A stretch of 64,000 bases of DNA from Candidatus Centipeda massiliensis (GTDB taxonomy: Bacteria > Bacillota > Negativicutes > Selenomonadales > Selenomonadaceae): NCBI RefSeq assembly GCF_900290285.1, contig NZ_LT985754.1:334299-398298 (forward strand), read 5' to 3'. This document shows positions 17,391 through 28,349 of the stretch, one piece after another (the stretch's first letter is position 1; each line of letters begins with the position of its first letter). The position numbers and the translations under genes were made by a program. The notes below the pieces were generated by a model, which was not told the DNA's origin, searched no databases, and worked only from the letters and a program-made list of their open reading frames with translations.

Positions 17391-17786
17391 TTATACACCA
17401 ACGCCGCACTCTTTGCAGATCGCATTTTGCAGGAGTTTCGAGAAGTTGATATTGTGCTCGCGTGCGAGTGTGTCCATCCAGCCGGGGAGGGTGACGTTCT
17501 TGCGCACGGTGCGCGTATCATTCATCTGACGTACGGGGAGTGTATCTGCCCGCACGAGAGCAACGGAGGCTCCGTTCGGCACATGGAGTGCGGCCGGGAC
17601 AGATGGCGCAGGGATTGCCGCGTGTTCCTCCTCAAGATGCCAGAGTGCGAGGGCAAGGGCATCCTCTGCGTTCTCGAATGCCTCCTCGATGGTTGCGCCG
17701 TCGGTGTAGCAGTTCGGCAGATCGGGAAAGTCAACGAGAATGCCGTCCTCCCCCTCGGTAAAGATGGCGGGATAGATGTATTTCAT
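17391..17786 (-). CDS. HicB-family antitoxin-like protein
   Basis: 131 residues. The N-terminal MKYIYPAIFTEGEDGILVDFPDLPNCYTDGATIEEAFENAEDALALAL is the HicB partial RNase H-like fold. The C-terminal RKNVTLPGWMDTLAREHNINFSKLLQNAI is a ribbon-helix-helix-like DNA-binding segment. ATG 17786 is preceded by GGAGGG. No HicA toxin gene is adjacent: the downstream side is the terminator and the upstream side is a MITE remnant plus an unrelated short gene. It may be an orphan regulator. A second HicB-like gene lies at 53068-53487. Confidence 0.85.
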   Translation of the reverse strand: MKYIYPAIFTEGEDGILVDFPDLPNCYTDGATIEEAFENAEDALALALWHLEEEHAAIPAPSVPAALHVPNGASVALVRADTLPVRQMNDTRTVRKNVTLPGWMDTLAREHNINFSKLLQNAICKECGVGV

Positions 17787-17810
17787 GGAGAACCCTCCTT
17801 TACGACCTTC

Positions 17811-17827
17811 GTTTTATCAGCGATTCC
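17811..17827 (+). mobile_element. MITE end remnant
   Basis: GTTTTATCAGCGATTCC, a solo right terminal repeat, abuts the stop codon of the gene at 17827-18087, whose original 3' end may therefore be altered. Confidence 0.6.
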
Positions 17828-18087
17828 TACACAATATGATATTTCTTCCACGGGATCTGATTGAGCCGCAAGCCGCTCAAAAAATCCACAATGTCCTTGC
17901 GTCCATAGTATTGGGGCTTGCCGTCGTTCGTTAAACTCATCAGGATGATCGGCATGCCGGGAAAGAAGCGCATGAGGGCGCGGCGGGTCTGCGTTGACTT
18001 GATGGTGTAGCGCGTGACCTCGGGTGCGACGTGAATGATGGCGAAGGTCACGCCCTTCTCGATGATGACGGCTCCCTCGATGGTCAT
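17827..18087 (-). CDS. Small protein of unknown function
   Basis: 86 residues from ATG 18087 (AGAGGAGATG upstream): MTIEGAVIIEKGVTFAIIHV...QTRRALMRFFPGMPIILMSL..GKPQYYGRKDIVDFLSGL. I do not recognise the family. It has no signal peptide or membrane segment. The ending RLNQIPWKKYHIV runs to a stop that coincides with a MITE remnant, so the C-terminus may not be native. Confidence 0.6.
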   Translation of the reverse strand: MTIEGAVIIEKGVTFAIIHVAPEVTRYTIKSTQTRRALMRFFPGMPIILMSLTNDGKPQYYGRKDIVDFLSGLRLNQIPWKKYHIV

Positions 18088-18174
18088 GTGCGCATCTCCT
18101 CTCTATATTTCGCCCATTGTAGCAAAGCGCATCGCACATTACAAATTAAATTGAAAAGAACTATTAAAACAAGG

Positions 18175-18203
18175 TTGCATAAAAGGCGGGAAGCCCGTAT
18201 AAT
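18175..18203 (+). promoter_or_regulatory. Promoter of the atp operon
   Basis: TTGCAT (18175-18180), 17 bp, perfect TATAAT (18198-18203). The next gene on this strand is atpI at 18453, giving a leader of about 240 nt. Confidence 0.7.
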
Positions 18204-18209
18204 AGCGAT

Positions 18210-18452
18210 AAGGGGTATGAATCGCAAATTGGCGCATTCATAGCCATACCTTATGGTATTGACGGAAAATTCAAAAAGCCTTCTTTTGAATGTATACAGT
18301 TGTGGAAGGAGTTTCGTTTTTTGCGTCGAATGACGTAAGGGTACTGATATTCAACGATGGCAGTACGCGGCGCGCGGCTCTGCACTCCATAAGCGGGAGG
18401 CAGGGGCGATTTTCTTGCGTCTTTTGCGCTGCGGGGCTGTCGGAGGAGGAAT
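18210..18452 (+). other. Untranslated atp leader with hairpins and possible 8-codon ORF
   Basis: Contains the palindrome TATGAATCGC / GCGCATTCATA (18216-18242), which also spans a short frame MNRKLAHS (18217-18243), and then CCATACC / GGTAT. A longer open frame begins at 18290 but is out of frame with atpI and resembles nothing. No known riboswitch is recognised. Confidence 0.4.
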
Positions 18453-18836
18453 ATGAGGCAGGTTTTATCGGCGTATCGGAGGCAGATTGTCCTCTCGTTT
18501 GCGGTGGCGACACTCGTTGGCGGCGGCACGCTTCTCCTCATGGGGGAGCTGCGGCTCGTGGGTGCTCTGCTCGCAGGCGCGGGGGCGGCGGCGCTCTACT
18601 TTGCCCAGCTCGCGCAGCGCATCTTGCGTGCAGCGCGACTCGGCGCAGCGGGCACGTCGCAGGTGCAGGTGGGGCTCGTCCTCATGCTCGTCTTGATCGG
18701 TGCTGTTCTCTGGGCAGCGACGACGGCGGGCGTGCACGATTTCTTTGCGGCGGTGGGAGGATTTCTCCTGATGCACGCGATCATGATGGTGCAGCTGATT
18801 GTGCGGACGATACGCGCCGATAGACGGGATCGCTGA
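18453..18836 (+). CDS. atpI: ATP synthase subunit I-like protein
   Basis: 127 residues; ATG 18453 with GGAGGAGG 4-11 bases upstream. Four hydrophobic segments (about residues 11-30, 35-55, 71-92, 97-118) and basic ends, as in AtpI. AtpI-type proteins sit at the head of atp operons and help c-ring assembly or Mg transport. The assignment rests on topology and position, since the sequence is poorly conserved. It is followed by atpB after 51 bp. Confidence 0.7.
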   Translation: MRQVLSAYRRQIVLSFAVATLVGGGTLLLMGELRLVGALLAGAGAAALYFAQLAQRILRAARLGAAGTSQVQVGLVLMLVLIGAVLWAATTAGVHDFFAAVGGFLLMHAIMMVQLIVRTIRADRRDR

Positions 18837-18887
18837 TGGCGGTTTCGGGATGTAAGGTGGGGGATTCCCCCGAGGGAGGTTGAGGTT

Positions 18888-19568
18888 ATGCACGAAATCG
18901 GTGTTCGCGAGGCAGTGCAGATCGCCGGATTTACCTTCAATTCACAGACTCTGGTCATGACGTGGATCTCGATGGTCGTCGTCCTCTTCATCGGCTGGCT
19001 CGCGACGCGCAACCTCAGGGTTGTGCCGACGTCGAACTGGCAGATGATGCTGGAGACGGTGATCGAGGCACTGCACGATCAGGTCGAGGAGAATATGGGC
19101 CCGCGCGGGCGTGGATTCCTGTCCACGTTCATCGTGTCGCTGTTCCTGTTCCTCCTCGTGTCGAATTGGATCGGTCTGATTCCGACGATGGCATCGCCAA
19201 CAAATGATCTGAACACCACATTGGGACTGGCTCTGCTGGTCATCGTCATGATGCACGTGCTGGGACTTGCGGTGAAGGGAATGCACTATGTGGCACATTT
19301 CTTCCAGCCGGTCGCACCGTTCATCATCATCAACATTGTCGAAGAGGTGGCGAAGCCGATCACGCTGTCGTTTCGTCTATTCGGCAACATCTTGGCGGGT
19401 GAGATTCTGATTCACATCCTGCTGCAGCTTCTCGGGAATGGCTCCACCATCCCTTCGGTGATCTGGCTCGCGTTCAGCGTGTTCGTCGGCATTGTGCAGG
19501 CGCTGGTCTTTACGATGCTCTCGACGGCTTACATTGGAGCGGCGATTAAGACGGACGGCGGGCACTGA
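18888..19568 (+). CDS. atpB: ATP synthase F0 subunit a
   Basis: 226 residues, five to six membrane helices. Forms the stator half-channels beside the c-ring. The key arginine is in SFRLFGNILAGE (near residue 163), and the conserved helix with NSTIP-like residues follows. ATG 18888 after GGGAGG. Second gene of the operon; 70 bp before atpE. Confidence 0.95.
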   Translation: MHEIGVREAVQIAGFTFNSQTLVMTWISMVVVLFIGWLATRNLRVVPTSNWQMMLETVIEALHDQVEENMGPRGRGFLSTFIVSLFLFLLVSNWIGLIPTMASPTNDLNTTLGLALLVIVMMHVLGLAVKGMHYVAHFFQPVAPFIIINIVEEVAKPITLSFRLFGNILAGEILIHILLQLLGNGSTIPSVIWLAFSVFVGIVQALVFTMLSTAYIGAAIKTDGGH

Positions 19569-19605
19569 GAAAATCGGTTTTACGTGCAAAATGCACATCA
19601 TCTAG

Positions 19606-19890
<285 letters not shown>

Positions 19891-19929
19891 TTGAGATACA
19901 GCATGGATTTTGCAAAGGGGGCATAGGAA

Positions 19930-20454
19930 TTGAGTGAAATTACGCAAGGGCTGATTGATCTCAACGGGACGCTGCCTGTCCAAATCATCAACTTCCTGAT
20001 TCTCGTTGCACTCCTGCGTGCGGTGGCGTACAAGCCGATTGTCCGCATGATGGATGAGCGCCGGGCAAAGATCGCCGAGAGCATCGAAAAGGCGGACGCG
20101 GATGCGGCTGCTGCCGAGGCGACGCTGAACGAATACAAGGCACAGCTTGCCGCCGCGCGTACGAAGGCACAGGAGATCGTCGATCAGGCGGAAAAGCGTG
20201 CCGGCGAGGAGCGCGAGGCGAGCATCCAGGCGACGAAGCGCGAGATCGAACAGATGAAGAAGGCGGCCGAGGTTCAGATGGAGCGCGAGCGCGCCCATGC
20301 GGTCGAGCAGCTGAAGGCAGAGGTTGTCGCGCTGTCGCTTGCGGCGGCGGGCAAGATCATCCAGAAGAATCTGGAGGCGAAGGACAACGATGCCATCATC
20401 GGCGAGTTTATCGCAAAACTCGACGCAAAAAAGATTGGTGATGCGCCATGCTGA
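19930..20454 (+). CDS. atpF: ATP synthase F0 subunit b
   Basis: 174 residues from TTG 19930, with AAAGGGGGC upstream; no better ATG exists at the N-terminus. One membrane helix (residues ~14-34: VQIINFLILVALLRAVAYKP) and then a long charged right-handed coiled coil (RRAKIAESIEKADADAAAAEATLNEYKAQL...), the peripheral stalk. It overlaps atpH by 7 bp, which suggests coupled translation. Confidence 0.94.
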   Translation: MSEITQGLIDLNGTLPVQIINFLILVALLRAVAYKPIVRMMDERRAKIAESIEKADADAAAAEATLNEYKAQLAAARTKAQEIVDQAEKRAGEEREASIQATKREIEQMKKAAEVQMERERAHAVEQLKAEVVALSLAAAGKIIQKNLEAKDNDAIIGEFIAKLDAKKIGDAPC

Positions 20455-20987
20455 ACATGGAACTTGCACGCAAGTACGCACGCGCAATCTTCGAGCTTGC
20501 CTGTGAGGATCATGCGCTCAAGGAGTACGGTGCAGATCTGGCGAAGGTGCAGCAGCTCTATCATGACTGCCCGGAGCTGAAGGCGTATCTCTGCAACCCG
20601 AACATCCAGCCGGAGGACAAAAAGTCCCTCCTGAAGGAGGTGTTCGAGGGCGGCGTGCGTGAAACGGTGCTGAACTTCCTCCTGCTGCTCGTTGACAAGC
20701 GGCGCATGATGGTGTTCGACGCGATCCACGCGATCTTCGGTCAGCTCTCGAACGAGAAGCTCGGCATCGCCGTGGCGGATGTCACGACGGTGGACGCGCT
20801 CACGTCCGCGCAGCTGAAGGAGCTGACGGAGAAACTCGAACGCATTACGGGCAAGCAGGTATCCCTGCGCGAGCACCGCGATCCCTCGCTCATTGGCGGC
20901 GTGGTGGTGCGCATCGGCGACCGCCGCATCGACGGCAGCATCAAGGGGCGTCTCGCAGCAATGACGGCAGAGTTAATGGCGAACTAG
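20448..20987 (+). CDS. atpH: ATP synthase F1 subunit delta
   Basis: 179 residues. Links the alpha3-beta3 head to the b stalk. N-terminal helical domain (ARKYARAIFELACEDHALKEYGADLAKVQQL) and the conserved C-terminal signature SLIGGVVVRIGDRRIDGSIKGRLAAM. Start ATG 20448 lies inside the end of atpF. Confidence 0.94.
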   Translation: MLNMELARKYARAIFELACEDHALKEYGADLAKVQQLYHDCPELKAYLCNPNIQPEDKKSLLKEVFEGGVRETVLNFLLLLVDKRRMMVFDAIHAIFGQLSNEKLGIAVADVTTVDALTSAQLKELTEKLERITGKQVSLREHRDPSLIGGVVVRIGDRRIDGSIKGRLAAMTAELMAN

Positions 20988-21004
20988 CGGGGTGACAGCG
21001 AAAT

Positions 21005-22522
<1,518 letters not shown>

Positions 22523-22539
22523 AGGAGAGGTGACTGTAT

Positions 22540-23391
22540 ATGGCAAATTTACAGGACATCCGTCGCCGCATCCGCAGTGTCAAGAGCATCCAGCAGATCA
22601 CGAACGCCATGGACATGGTCGCGACCTCGCGTCTGCGCCGTGCCAAGGAGGCTGCGAACAGCAACCGTCCCTACGCCGAAAAGACCGCTGCGGTCATTCG
22701 GAGCGTGGCGGCGGCGGCAAGCGGCATCTCGCATCCGCTGCTTGAAAAACACAGTGAGGGCAAGCGTCTGATCCTCGTCATGGCGGCGGACAAGGGGCTT
22801 GCGGGTGCGTATTCCAGCAACGCGCTCAAGACGGCGATGACGCTCGTCGAGGACAAGGCGAATACGCAGATCGTCGCGGTCGGGCGCAAGGCGCGCGATT
22901 TCTTCAAGAATCGCGGCTTTGACATCGTGCACCAGCGCGTCGGCATCAGCGAGCGCCCGAAGGCACGCCACGCGCAAAAGCTCGCGGCGGAGCTGATCGG
23001 CGCATTCGAGGCGGGCGGCGTGAAGGAAGTCTACATGGTCTACACGCGCTTTATCTCGGCGATCAACTGCGAGCCGCAGATCGTGAAACTCCTGCCCTTT
23101 GAGGCGGAGGGTGAAAACGCGGCGCACGCGCAGGCACAGTACATCTATGAGCCGAATGCCGAGGAGGTGCTCGGGGCACTGCTGCCGCAGTACCTGTTCA
23201 CCACCATCTATGCGGCGCTCCTCCAGTCGGCGGCGAGCGAACTGAGTTCACGCATGAACGCAATGAGCAACGCGACCGACAACGCAGGCGAACTCATCGG
23301 GAAGCTCGACCTCTACTACAACAAGGTACGTCAGGCGGGCATCACGAACGAGATCAACGAGATTGTCGGCGGCGCCGAGGCACTCAAGTGA
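22540..23391 (+). CDS. atpG: ATP synthase F1 subunit gamma
   Basis: 283 residues. N-terminal MANLQDIRRRIRSVKSIQQITNAMDMVATSRLRRAKEAA and C-terminal SSRMNAMSNATDNAGELIGKLDLYYNKVRQAGITNEINEIVGGAEAL are the two long helices of the central shaft. ATG 22540 after AAAGGAGAGG. Confidence 0.97.
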   Translation: MANLQDIRRRIRSVKSIQQITNAMDMVATSRLRRAKEAANSNRPYAEKTAAVIRSVAAAASGISHPLLEKHSEGKRLILVMAADKGLAGAYSSNALKTAMTLVEDKANTQIVAVGRKARDFFKNRGFDIVHQRVGISERPKARHAQKLAAELIGAFEAGGVKEVYMVYTRFISAINCEPQIVKLLPFEAEGENAAHAQAQYIYEPNAEEVLGALLPQYLFTTIYAALLQSAASELSSRMNAMSNATDNAGELIGKLDLYYNKVRQAGITNEINEIVGGAEALK

Positions 23392-23421
23392 CATCCATGC
23401 ACCGTGCGTACATGGAGGTAA

Positions 23422-24846
<1,425 letters not shown>

Positions 24847-24849
24847 CGG

Positions 24850-25284
24850 ATGGCGACCATCAAGCTGGAGATCGTATCTCCCGACCGCATGGTCTACGCC
24901 GCCGATATCGACATGCTCATTGCCCGCTCCACGGGCGGCGAGATCGGCATCCTGCCGAAGCACATCCCCCTCGTCACGGGACTTCAGCCGCATGCCATGA
25001 AGATTCATGTCGACGCCAAGGAACAGCTCATCGCTGTGGCGGGCGGCTTCATGGAGGTCACACCCGAGAAGATCACCGTTCTCGCAACCGCTGCGGAGGA
25101 GCCGATCGACATCGACATCAACCGCGCGCAGCGCGCCTATGAGCGTGCACAGGAGCGTCTGCAGCTCCTGCGCGAGAGCCCGGATACACAGGGCGGCATC
25201 ATCGACGAACATCGTGCCACCCTCGCCCTCAAGCGCGCCATGGCGCGTCTGCAGACGGCAAAGGCTCCGAACCCCGGAGCGTAA
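24850..25284 (+). CDS. atpC: ATP synthase F1 subunit epsilon
   Basis: 144 residues. N-terminal beta-sandwich (KLEIVSPDRMVYAADIDMLIARSTGGEIGILPKHIPLVTGLQP) and a C-terminal helical hairpin with DEHRATLALKRAMARLQTAK, which in this family can inhibit ATP hydrolysis. Starts 3 bp after atpD; last gene of the operon. Confidence 0.95.
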   Translation: MATIKLEIVSPDRMVYAADIDMLIARSTGGEIGILPKHIPLVTGLQPHAMKIHVDAKEQLIAVAGGFMEVTPEKITVLATAAEEPIDIDINRAQRAYERAQERLQLLRESPDTQGGIIDEHRATLALKRAMARLQTAKAPNPGA

Positions 25285-25301
25285 GATTGGCGTGATAAGT
25301 G

Positions 25302-25335
25302 AAACCGCCCCGACCGAAATGGTCGGGGCGGTTTT
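25302..25335 (+). terminator. Terminator of the atp operon
   Basis: AAACCGCCCCGACC / GGTCGGGGCGGTTTT, a 14-bp stem 17 bp after atpC. Confidence 0.93.
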
Positions 25336-25375
25336 GTGCTATGGAAATCATTCCTTGGATAAGGGCTAAAATCAA

Positions 25376-25407
25376 CATATAAGTATTGACTTCTCAATAT
25401 TTATATG
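25376..25407. promoter_or_regulatory. 14-bp dyad, candidate operator of the R-M controller
   Basis: CATATAAGTATTGA and TCAATATTTATATG are inverted repeats with one mismatch around CTTC, 27 bp upstream of the small HTH gene. A TTGACT -35-like hexamer lies within the dyad (25386-25391), so binding would affect transcription. This is the position expected of a C-box in controller-regulated restriction-modification operons. Confidence 0.65.
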
Positions 25408-25434
25408 ATAATTTTGGAATAAGGAGGAACGAAC

Positions 25435-25638
25435 ATGCCGTTTTCTTATAAACCATTGTGGAAATTGCTGATTGATAAAGAAATGAGCAAGAAAAGTCTT
25501 GGTGAATCTACGGGTATTTCAAAATCAACCCTAGATAAAATGTATCGCGGAGAAAATGTTTCCTTAGAGGTGATTGACCGCATCTGTCGTCACTTAAACT
25601 GCGATGTATCTGATGTTATCACTCATCGGAGGACGTGA
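25435..25638 (+). CDS. Small XRE-family regulator, probable R-M controller
   Basis: 67 residues: almost entirely one Cro/C1-type HTH (LIDKEMSKKSLGESTGISKSTLDKMYRGENVSLEVIDRICRHLNCDVSDVI). ATG 25435 after AAGGAGG. Its stop is 2 bp from the methyltransferase start, so the two are co-translated. The size, HTH, upstream dyad and downstream methyltransferase match a C protein that times expression of restriction enzyme and methylase. C proteins usually precede the nuclease gene; here it precedes the methylase, which makes direct control of the nuclease less certain. Confidence 0.78.
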   Translation: MPFSYKPLWKLLIDKEMSKKSLGESTGISKSTLDKMYRGENVSLEVIDRICRHLNCDVSDVITHRRT

Positions 25639-25640
25639 GC

Positions 25641-26591
25641 ATGGGCTATACATTGATTCATGCCGACTGCTTTGATTGGATGAAAGAACAGAAGCCGCAT
25701 AGTGTCACTGCGATTGTGACAGATCCTCCCTATGGAGTGAAGGAGTATTCATCTCAAGAGGTGGAAAAACAGCGTGCAGGAAGAGGCGGGCTTTGGCGTA
25801 TTCCTCCCTCGTTCGACGGACATATCAGGCAAGCAGTACCACGCTTCTCTGTGATCAATGACGATCCGAAAGAGCGGGAGAATGTCTATCAATTTTTCCA
25901 TCAATGGGCACAAGAGGCAGTTCGTATTTTAGTTCCCGGTGGGCATGTTTTGATCGCCTCGACCCCTTTGTTGTCCGATATATTGAGCAGGGCGATGAGA
26001 GATGGGGGATTTGAGCGTCGCGGAGAAATCATACGAACGGTTTCTACACTTCGCGGCGGTGATCGTCCCAAGGGGGCAGAACGGGAGTTTGCTGACCTGT
26101 CCGTAATCCCCAAGGGGCTGTGGGAGCCGTGGGGGGTCTACCGGAAGCCTCTCTCTGAACGAACCGTTGCTGAAAATCTGAAAAAGTGGGGGGCAGGTGC
26201 GTTGCGCCGCGAACATGTTGATGCTCCTGTTGTTGACTTGATCGAAAGCACCAAAACGCCGCAACTGGAACGGAAGATTGTCGCACATCCAAGTCTGAAG
26301 CCCCAAAAATTCCTTCGTAAACTGGTGTATTCATCCTTGCCGCTTGGATGTGGTGTGTTGTTTGACCCCTTTGCAGGGAGTGGGTCTACATTGGCGGCTG
26401 CGGAATATTTTGGATATGATTCGATTGGTACGGAGCGGGATCTCACATTCTATAACGATGCGCAGATGGCAATACCAAAGCTGGCAGGTCTTTATCCGGA
26501 ACAACTGGAGTTCAACCTGCAAAAGGTGAAAAAGACGGAATCGGAAGAAGGTCGGAGGACTTCTTTCGCCTGTGCCGTAGATGTGGTGTGA
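25641..26591 (+). CDS. Type II DNA methyltransferase (beta-class, N6-adenine or N4-cytosine)
   Basis: About 316 residues from ATG 25641 (GGAGG 8 bases upstream; a GTG at 25635 is too close to that site). Catalytic motif IV TDPPYGVKE lies near residue 28 and the AdoMet-binding motif I FDPFAGSGSTLAAAEYF near residue 240. This IV-before-I order defines the beta class. DPPY is more usual for adenine N6 enzymes. The middle ~150 residues would include the target-recognition domain. Its 3' end overlaps the convergent nuclease gene by 80 bp. Together they should form a restriction-modification pair; the recognition site is unknown. Confidence 0.9.
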   Translation: MGYTLIHADCFDWMKEQKPHSVTAIVTDPPYGVKEYSSQEVEKQRAGRGGLWRIPPSFDGHIRQAVPRFSVINDDPKERENVYQFFHQWAQEAVRILVPGGHVLIASTPLLSDILSRAMRDGGFERRGEIIRTVSTLRGGDRPKGAEREFADLSVIPKGLWEPWGVYRKPLSERTVAENLKKWGAGALRREHVDAPVVDLIESTKTPQLERKIVAHPSLKPQKFLRKLVYSSLPLGCGVLFDPFAGSGSTLAAAEYFGYDSIGTERDLTFYNDAQMAIPKLAGLYPEQLEFNLQKVKKTESEEGRRTSFACAVDVV

Positions 26592-27150
26592 TGTTTACAT
26601 ATTCCGGGTTCAGATAAACAGATCCATCCCGCAGCTTTGCTGTACCGATACTGTTTGTCATGTATGTTTCCGTGCGTTGTGAGTCATTTTTGTTTCGCTT
26701 GCTGCCACAGTATTTCCAGTCGCTGTTGGGATGTCCGAATCCGTTTAGTTCGGCAATCTCTACATATGTGAATTCAATGTCGCCAATGGGAAGTATATGA
26801 TAGCAGACAACAATATGCCATCCGCTGTGACCGTTGTGCCCTTCGCCGCCCTTCATAGGTTTGTTCGATGCTTTTACCTCCAGGCCTATGGGGACAGCTT
26901 TGTGCATCAGATCAGGATAACGCTGATCGTGATAGGGCTGGTAAATGCTCGCGTCGCCCAGTTTCTTTGTGAATACATTGGATACCACACCGCTGAAGTT
27001 ATTTGCCTGAATAATTTCGCTGAGATTGGTGCCTGCATTTTTGCGAATTGATGTAAAAAACGACTCTGTTTCGACAAGTGCCGTAAAAATATCATCGTTT
27101 GTTAAATCCTGCGGCAATGGGACTGTCCGCAGATAAGCAGGAGAAAGCAT
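26512..27150 (-). CDS. Probable type II restriction endonuclease
   Basis: 212 residues from ATG 27150 (GGAGTACACTT upstream). I recognise no named enzyme, but YPDLMHKAVPIGLEVKAS near residues 78-95 has the PD-x(10)-ExK spacing of a PD-(D/E)XK nuclease core. The gene also sits tail-to-tail with a methyltransferase. WHIVVCYHILP and FTYVEIAEL follow as beta strands of the fold. Its A/T content is higher than the neighbouring housekeeping genes, as is common for acquired R-M genes. The 80-bp overlap with the methylase 3' end means transcription interference is possible. Confidence 0.75.
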   Translation of the reverse strand: MLSPAYLRTVPLPQDLTNDDIFTALVETESFFTSIRKNAGTNLSEIIQANNFSGVVSNVFTKKLGDASIYQPYHDQRYPDLMHKAVPIGLEVKASNKPMKGGEGHNGHSGWHIVVCYHILPIGDIEFTYVEIAELNGFGHPNSDWKYCGSKRNKNDSQRTETYMTNSIGTAKLRDGSVYLNPEYVNITPHLRHRRKKSSDLLPIPSFSPFAG

Positions 27151-27184
27151 AAGTGTACTCCTTTATGAAAACTTTGGAGGGAAT

Positions 27185-27961
27185 ATGACGGATTACGAAA
27201 AGCTGAAAGAAATATATGATGAGATTGATCGTCTGATTGAGATGCGAGTAAGTTCCTCTACACCACGTTTTCGAGCTTGGAAAGTTAAGGCAAAAAGATT
27301 TCTTATAAAGCGATATGGGGAAGAGAGCTATGAGGTCAGGGAGTTTCAAAAAACAAGTTTTTCATTAGGCGCAGGATATTATGCCTCGGAAGAAGCTTTT
27401 ATCCAGGCTTGTAGAAACGGACTAGCTACAATGAAGGAAATTTTTGATATATACTTAAATGAGATCAGGGAAGGTTCAAAACAACAAACTGAAAGCAAGA
27501 AAGAAATAGGTGTACTGAAACGAGACTTTAGCCGTGTCTTTATCGTACATGGACACAATGGAGAATTAAAGGAAGGTGTTGCCAGACTGTTGGAGCAACA
27601 GGGGATTCAGCCCATTATCTTGCACGAGCAGGTCAATCGCGGTGCGACTATTATTGAAAAGATCGAATCCAACAGCGATGTGCAGGCGGCGGTGTGCCTG
27701 TTCACGGCAGATGATTATGGGCATAGCGCAACAGACCAGGAGAAACAGCCGAGAGCACGCCAAAATGTCGTGTTTGAAGCAGGATATTTTATGGGGAAAC
27801 TTGGCAGGGAGAACATCGTCATTATATCGGACAAGGGGGTAGAGTTGCCATCCGACTTGCAGGGAGTGGTCTATACAGATACGCAATTTTGGAAAATGGA
27901 ACTTTTGAAGGAATTAAAGGCGATTGGGTATAGCATTGACTTCAATAAGGCTATGTCATAG
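27185..27961 (+). CDS. TIR-like domain protein (predicted nucleotide-binding, PF10137-type)
   Basis: 258 residues; ATG 27185 after GGAGGG. Residues 1-~110 are helical and charged. Residues ~118-245 form a TIR-like domain: RVFIVHGHNGELKEGVARLLEQQGIQPIILHEQVNRGATIIEKIE, AAVCLFTADDYG, ARQNVVFEAGYFMGKLGRENIVII. The Glu in FEAGYF is the usual catalytic position for NAD cleavage in TIR enzymes. Related domains act as effectors in CBASS (Cap12) and Pycsar systems. No cyclase is beside it, so a trigger is not evident. It starts 34 bp from the divergent nuclease gene. Role in phage defence is inference from family and location. Confidence 0.82.
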   Translation: MTDYEKLKEIYDEIDRLIEMRVSSSTPRFRAWKVKAKRFLIKRYGEESYEVREFQKTSFSLGAGYYASEEAFIQACRNGLATMKEIFDIYLNEIREGSKQQTESKKEIGVLKRDFSRVFIVHGHNGELKEGVARLLEQQGIQPIILHEQVNRGATIIEKIESNSDVQAAVCLFTADDYGHSATDQEKQPRARQNVVFEAGYFMGKLGRENIVIISDKGVELPSDLQGVVYTDTQFWKMELLKELKAIGYSIDFNKAMS

Positions 27962-28051
27962 TGATACATGGATAATATATTGATTTATGCGTCCACGGGC
28001 AACCAGATGGGCGCGTTATCCGCTGAAGAAAGAAATCGTTTTATAATAGAA

Positions 28052-28087
28052 GCGCCCTTGTACGTTCGTTATACAAGGGCGGTTTTG
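28052..28087. terminator. Bidirectional terminator
   Basis: CGCCCTTGTA / TACAAGGGCG hairpin followed by GTTTTGTT, between the TIR gene and the convergent DUF2442 gene. Confidence 0.8.
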
Positions 28088-28336
28088 TTATACGAACGTC
28101 GGGGCTGGTACAGAATCGTCATAGAGCTCGTGCGGAGCGATGTCTCTGCCGTTTTTCCATTCGACTGTAAAGTCGTTGACAAAGACTTGTTGAAACTGCT
28201 CGACGTTTTTGAGCGGAGTAAAAAAGGGGATGTCCAAATAGGGCTTTACATCGAAGTGCCGGTGCTCCCCGTTGGAGAAAGTCACGCTCAGAATGTAATC
28301 GCTCAAGGGCTTCACGGTAATGGGATGAATTCGCAT
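28088..28336 (-). CDS. DUF2442 protein
   Basis: 82 residues. ATG 28336 (MRIHPITVKPL...) is chosen because GGAGGT lies 5 bases upstream. YILSVTFSNGEHRHFDVKPYLDIPFFTPLKNVEQFQQVFVNDFTVEWKNGRDIAPHELY is a typical DUF2442 domain. These small proteins are commonly paired with DUF4160 genes, as here, and have been suggested as toxin-antitoxin modules; I see no direct proof. Third gene of a minus-strand operon. Confidence 0.85.
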   Translation of the reverse strand: MRIHPITVKPLSDYILSVTFSNGEHRHFDVKPYLDIPFFTPLKNVEQFQQVFVNDFTVEWKNGRDIAPHELYDDSVPAPTFV

Positions 28337-28349
28337 AATGTACCTCCGA

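Noticed and set aside
17323-17529. Plus-strand 68-codon gene after yoeB
   Set aside because: Begins in the terminator hairpin and lies opposite hicB.
18290-18823. 177-codon frame at the head of the atp operon
   Set aside because: Out of frame with atpI, no ribosome site, and no match to AtpZ or other atp accessory proteins.
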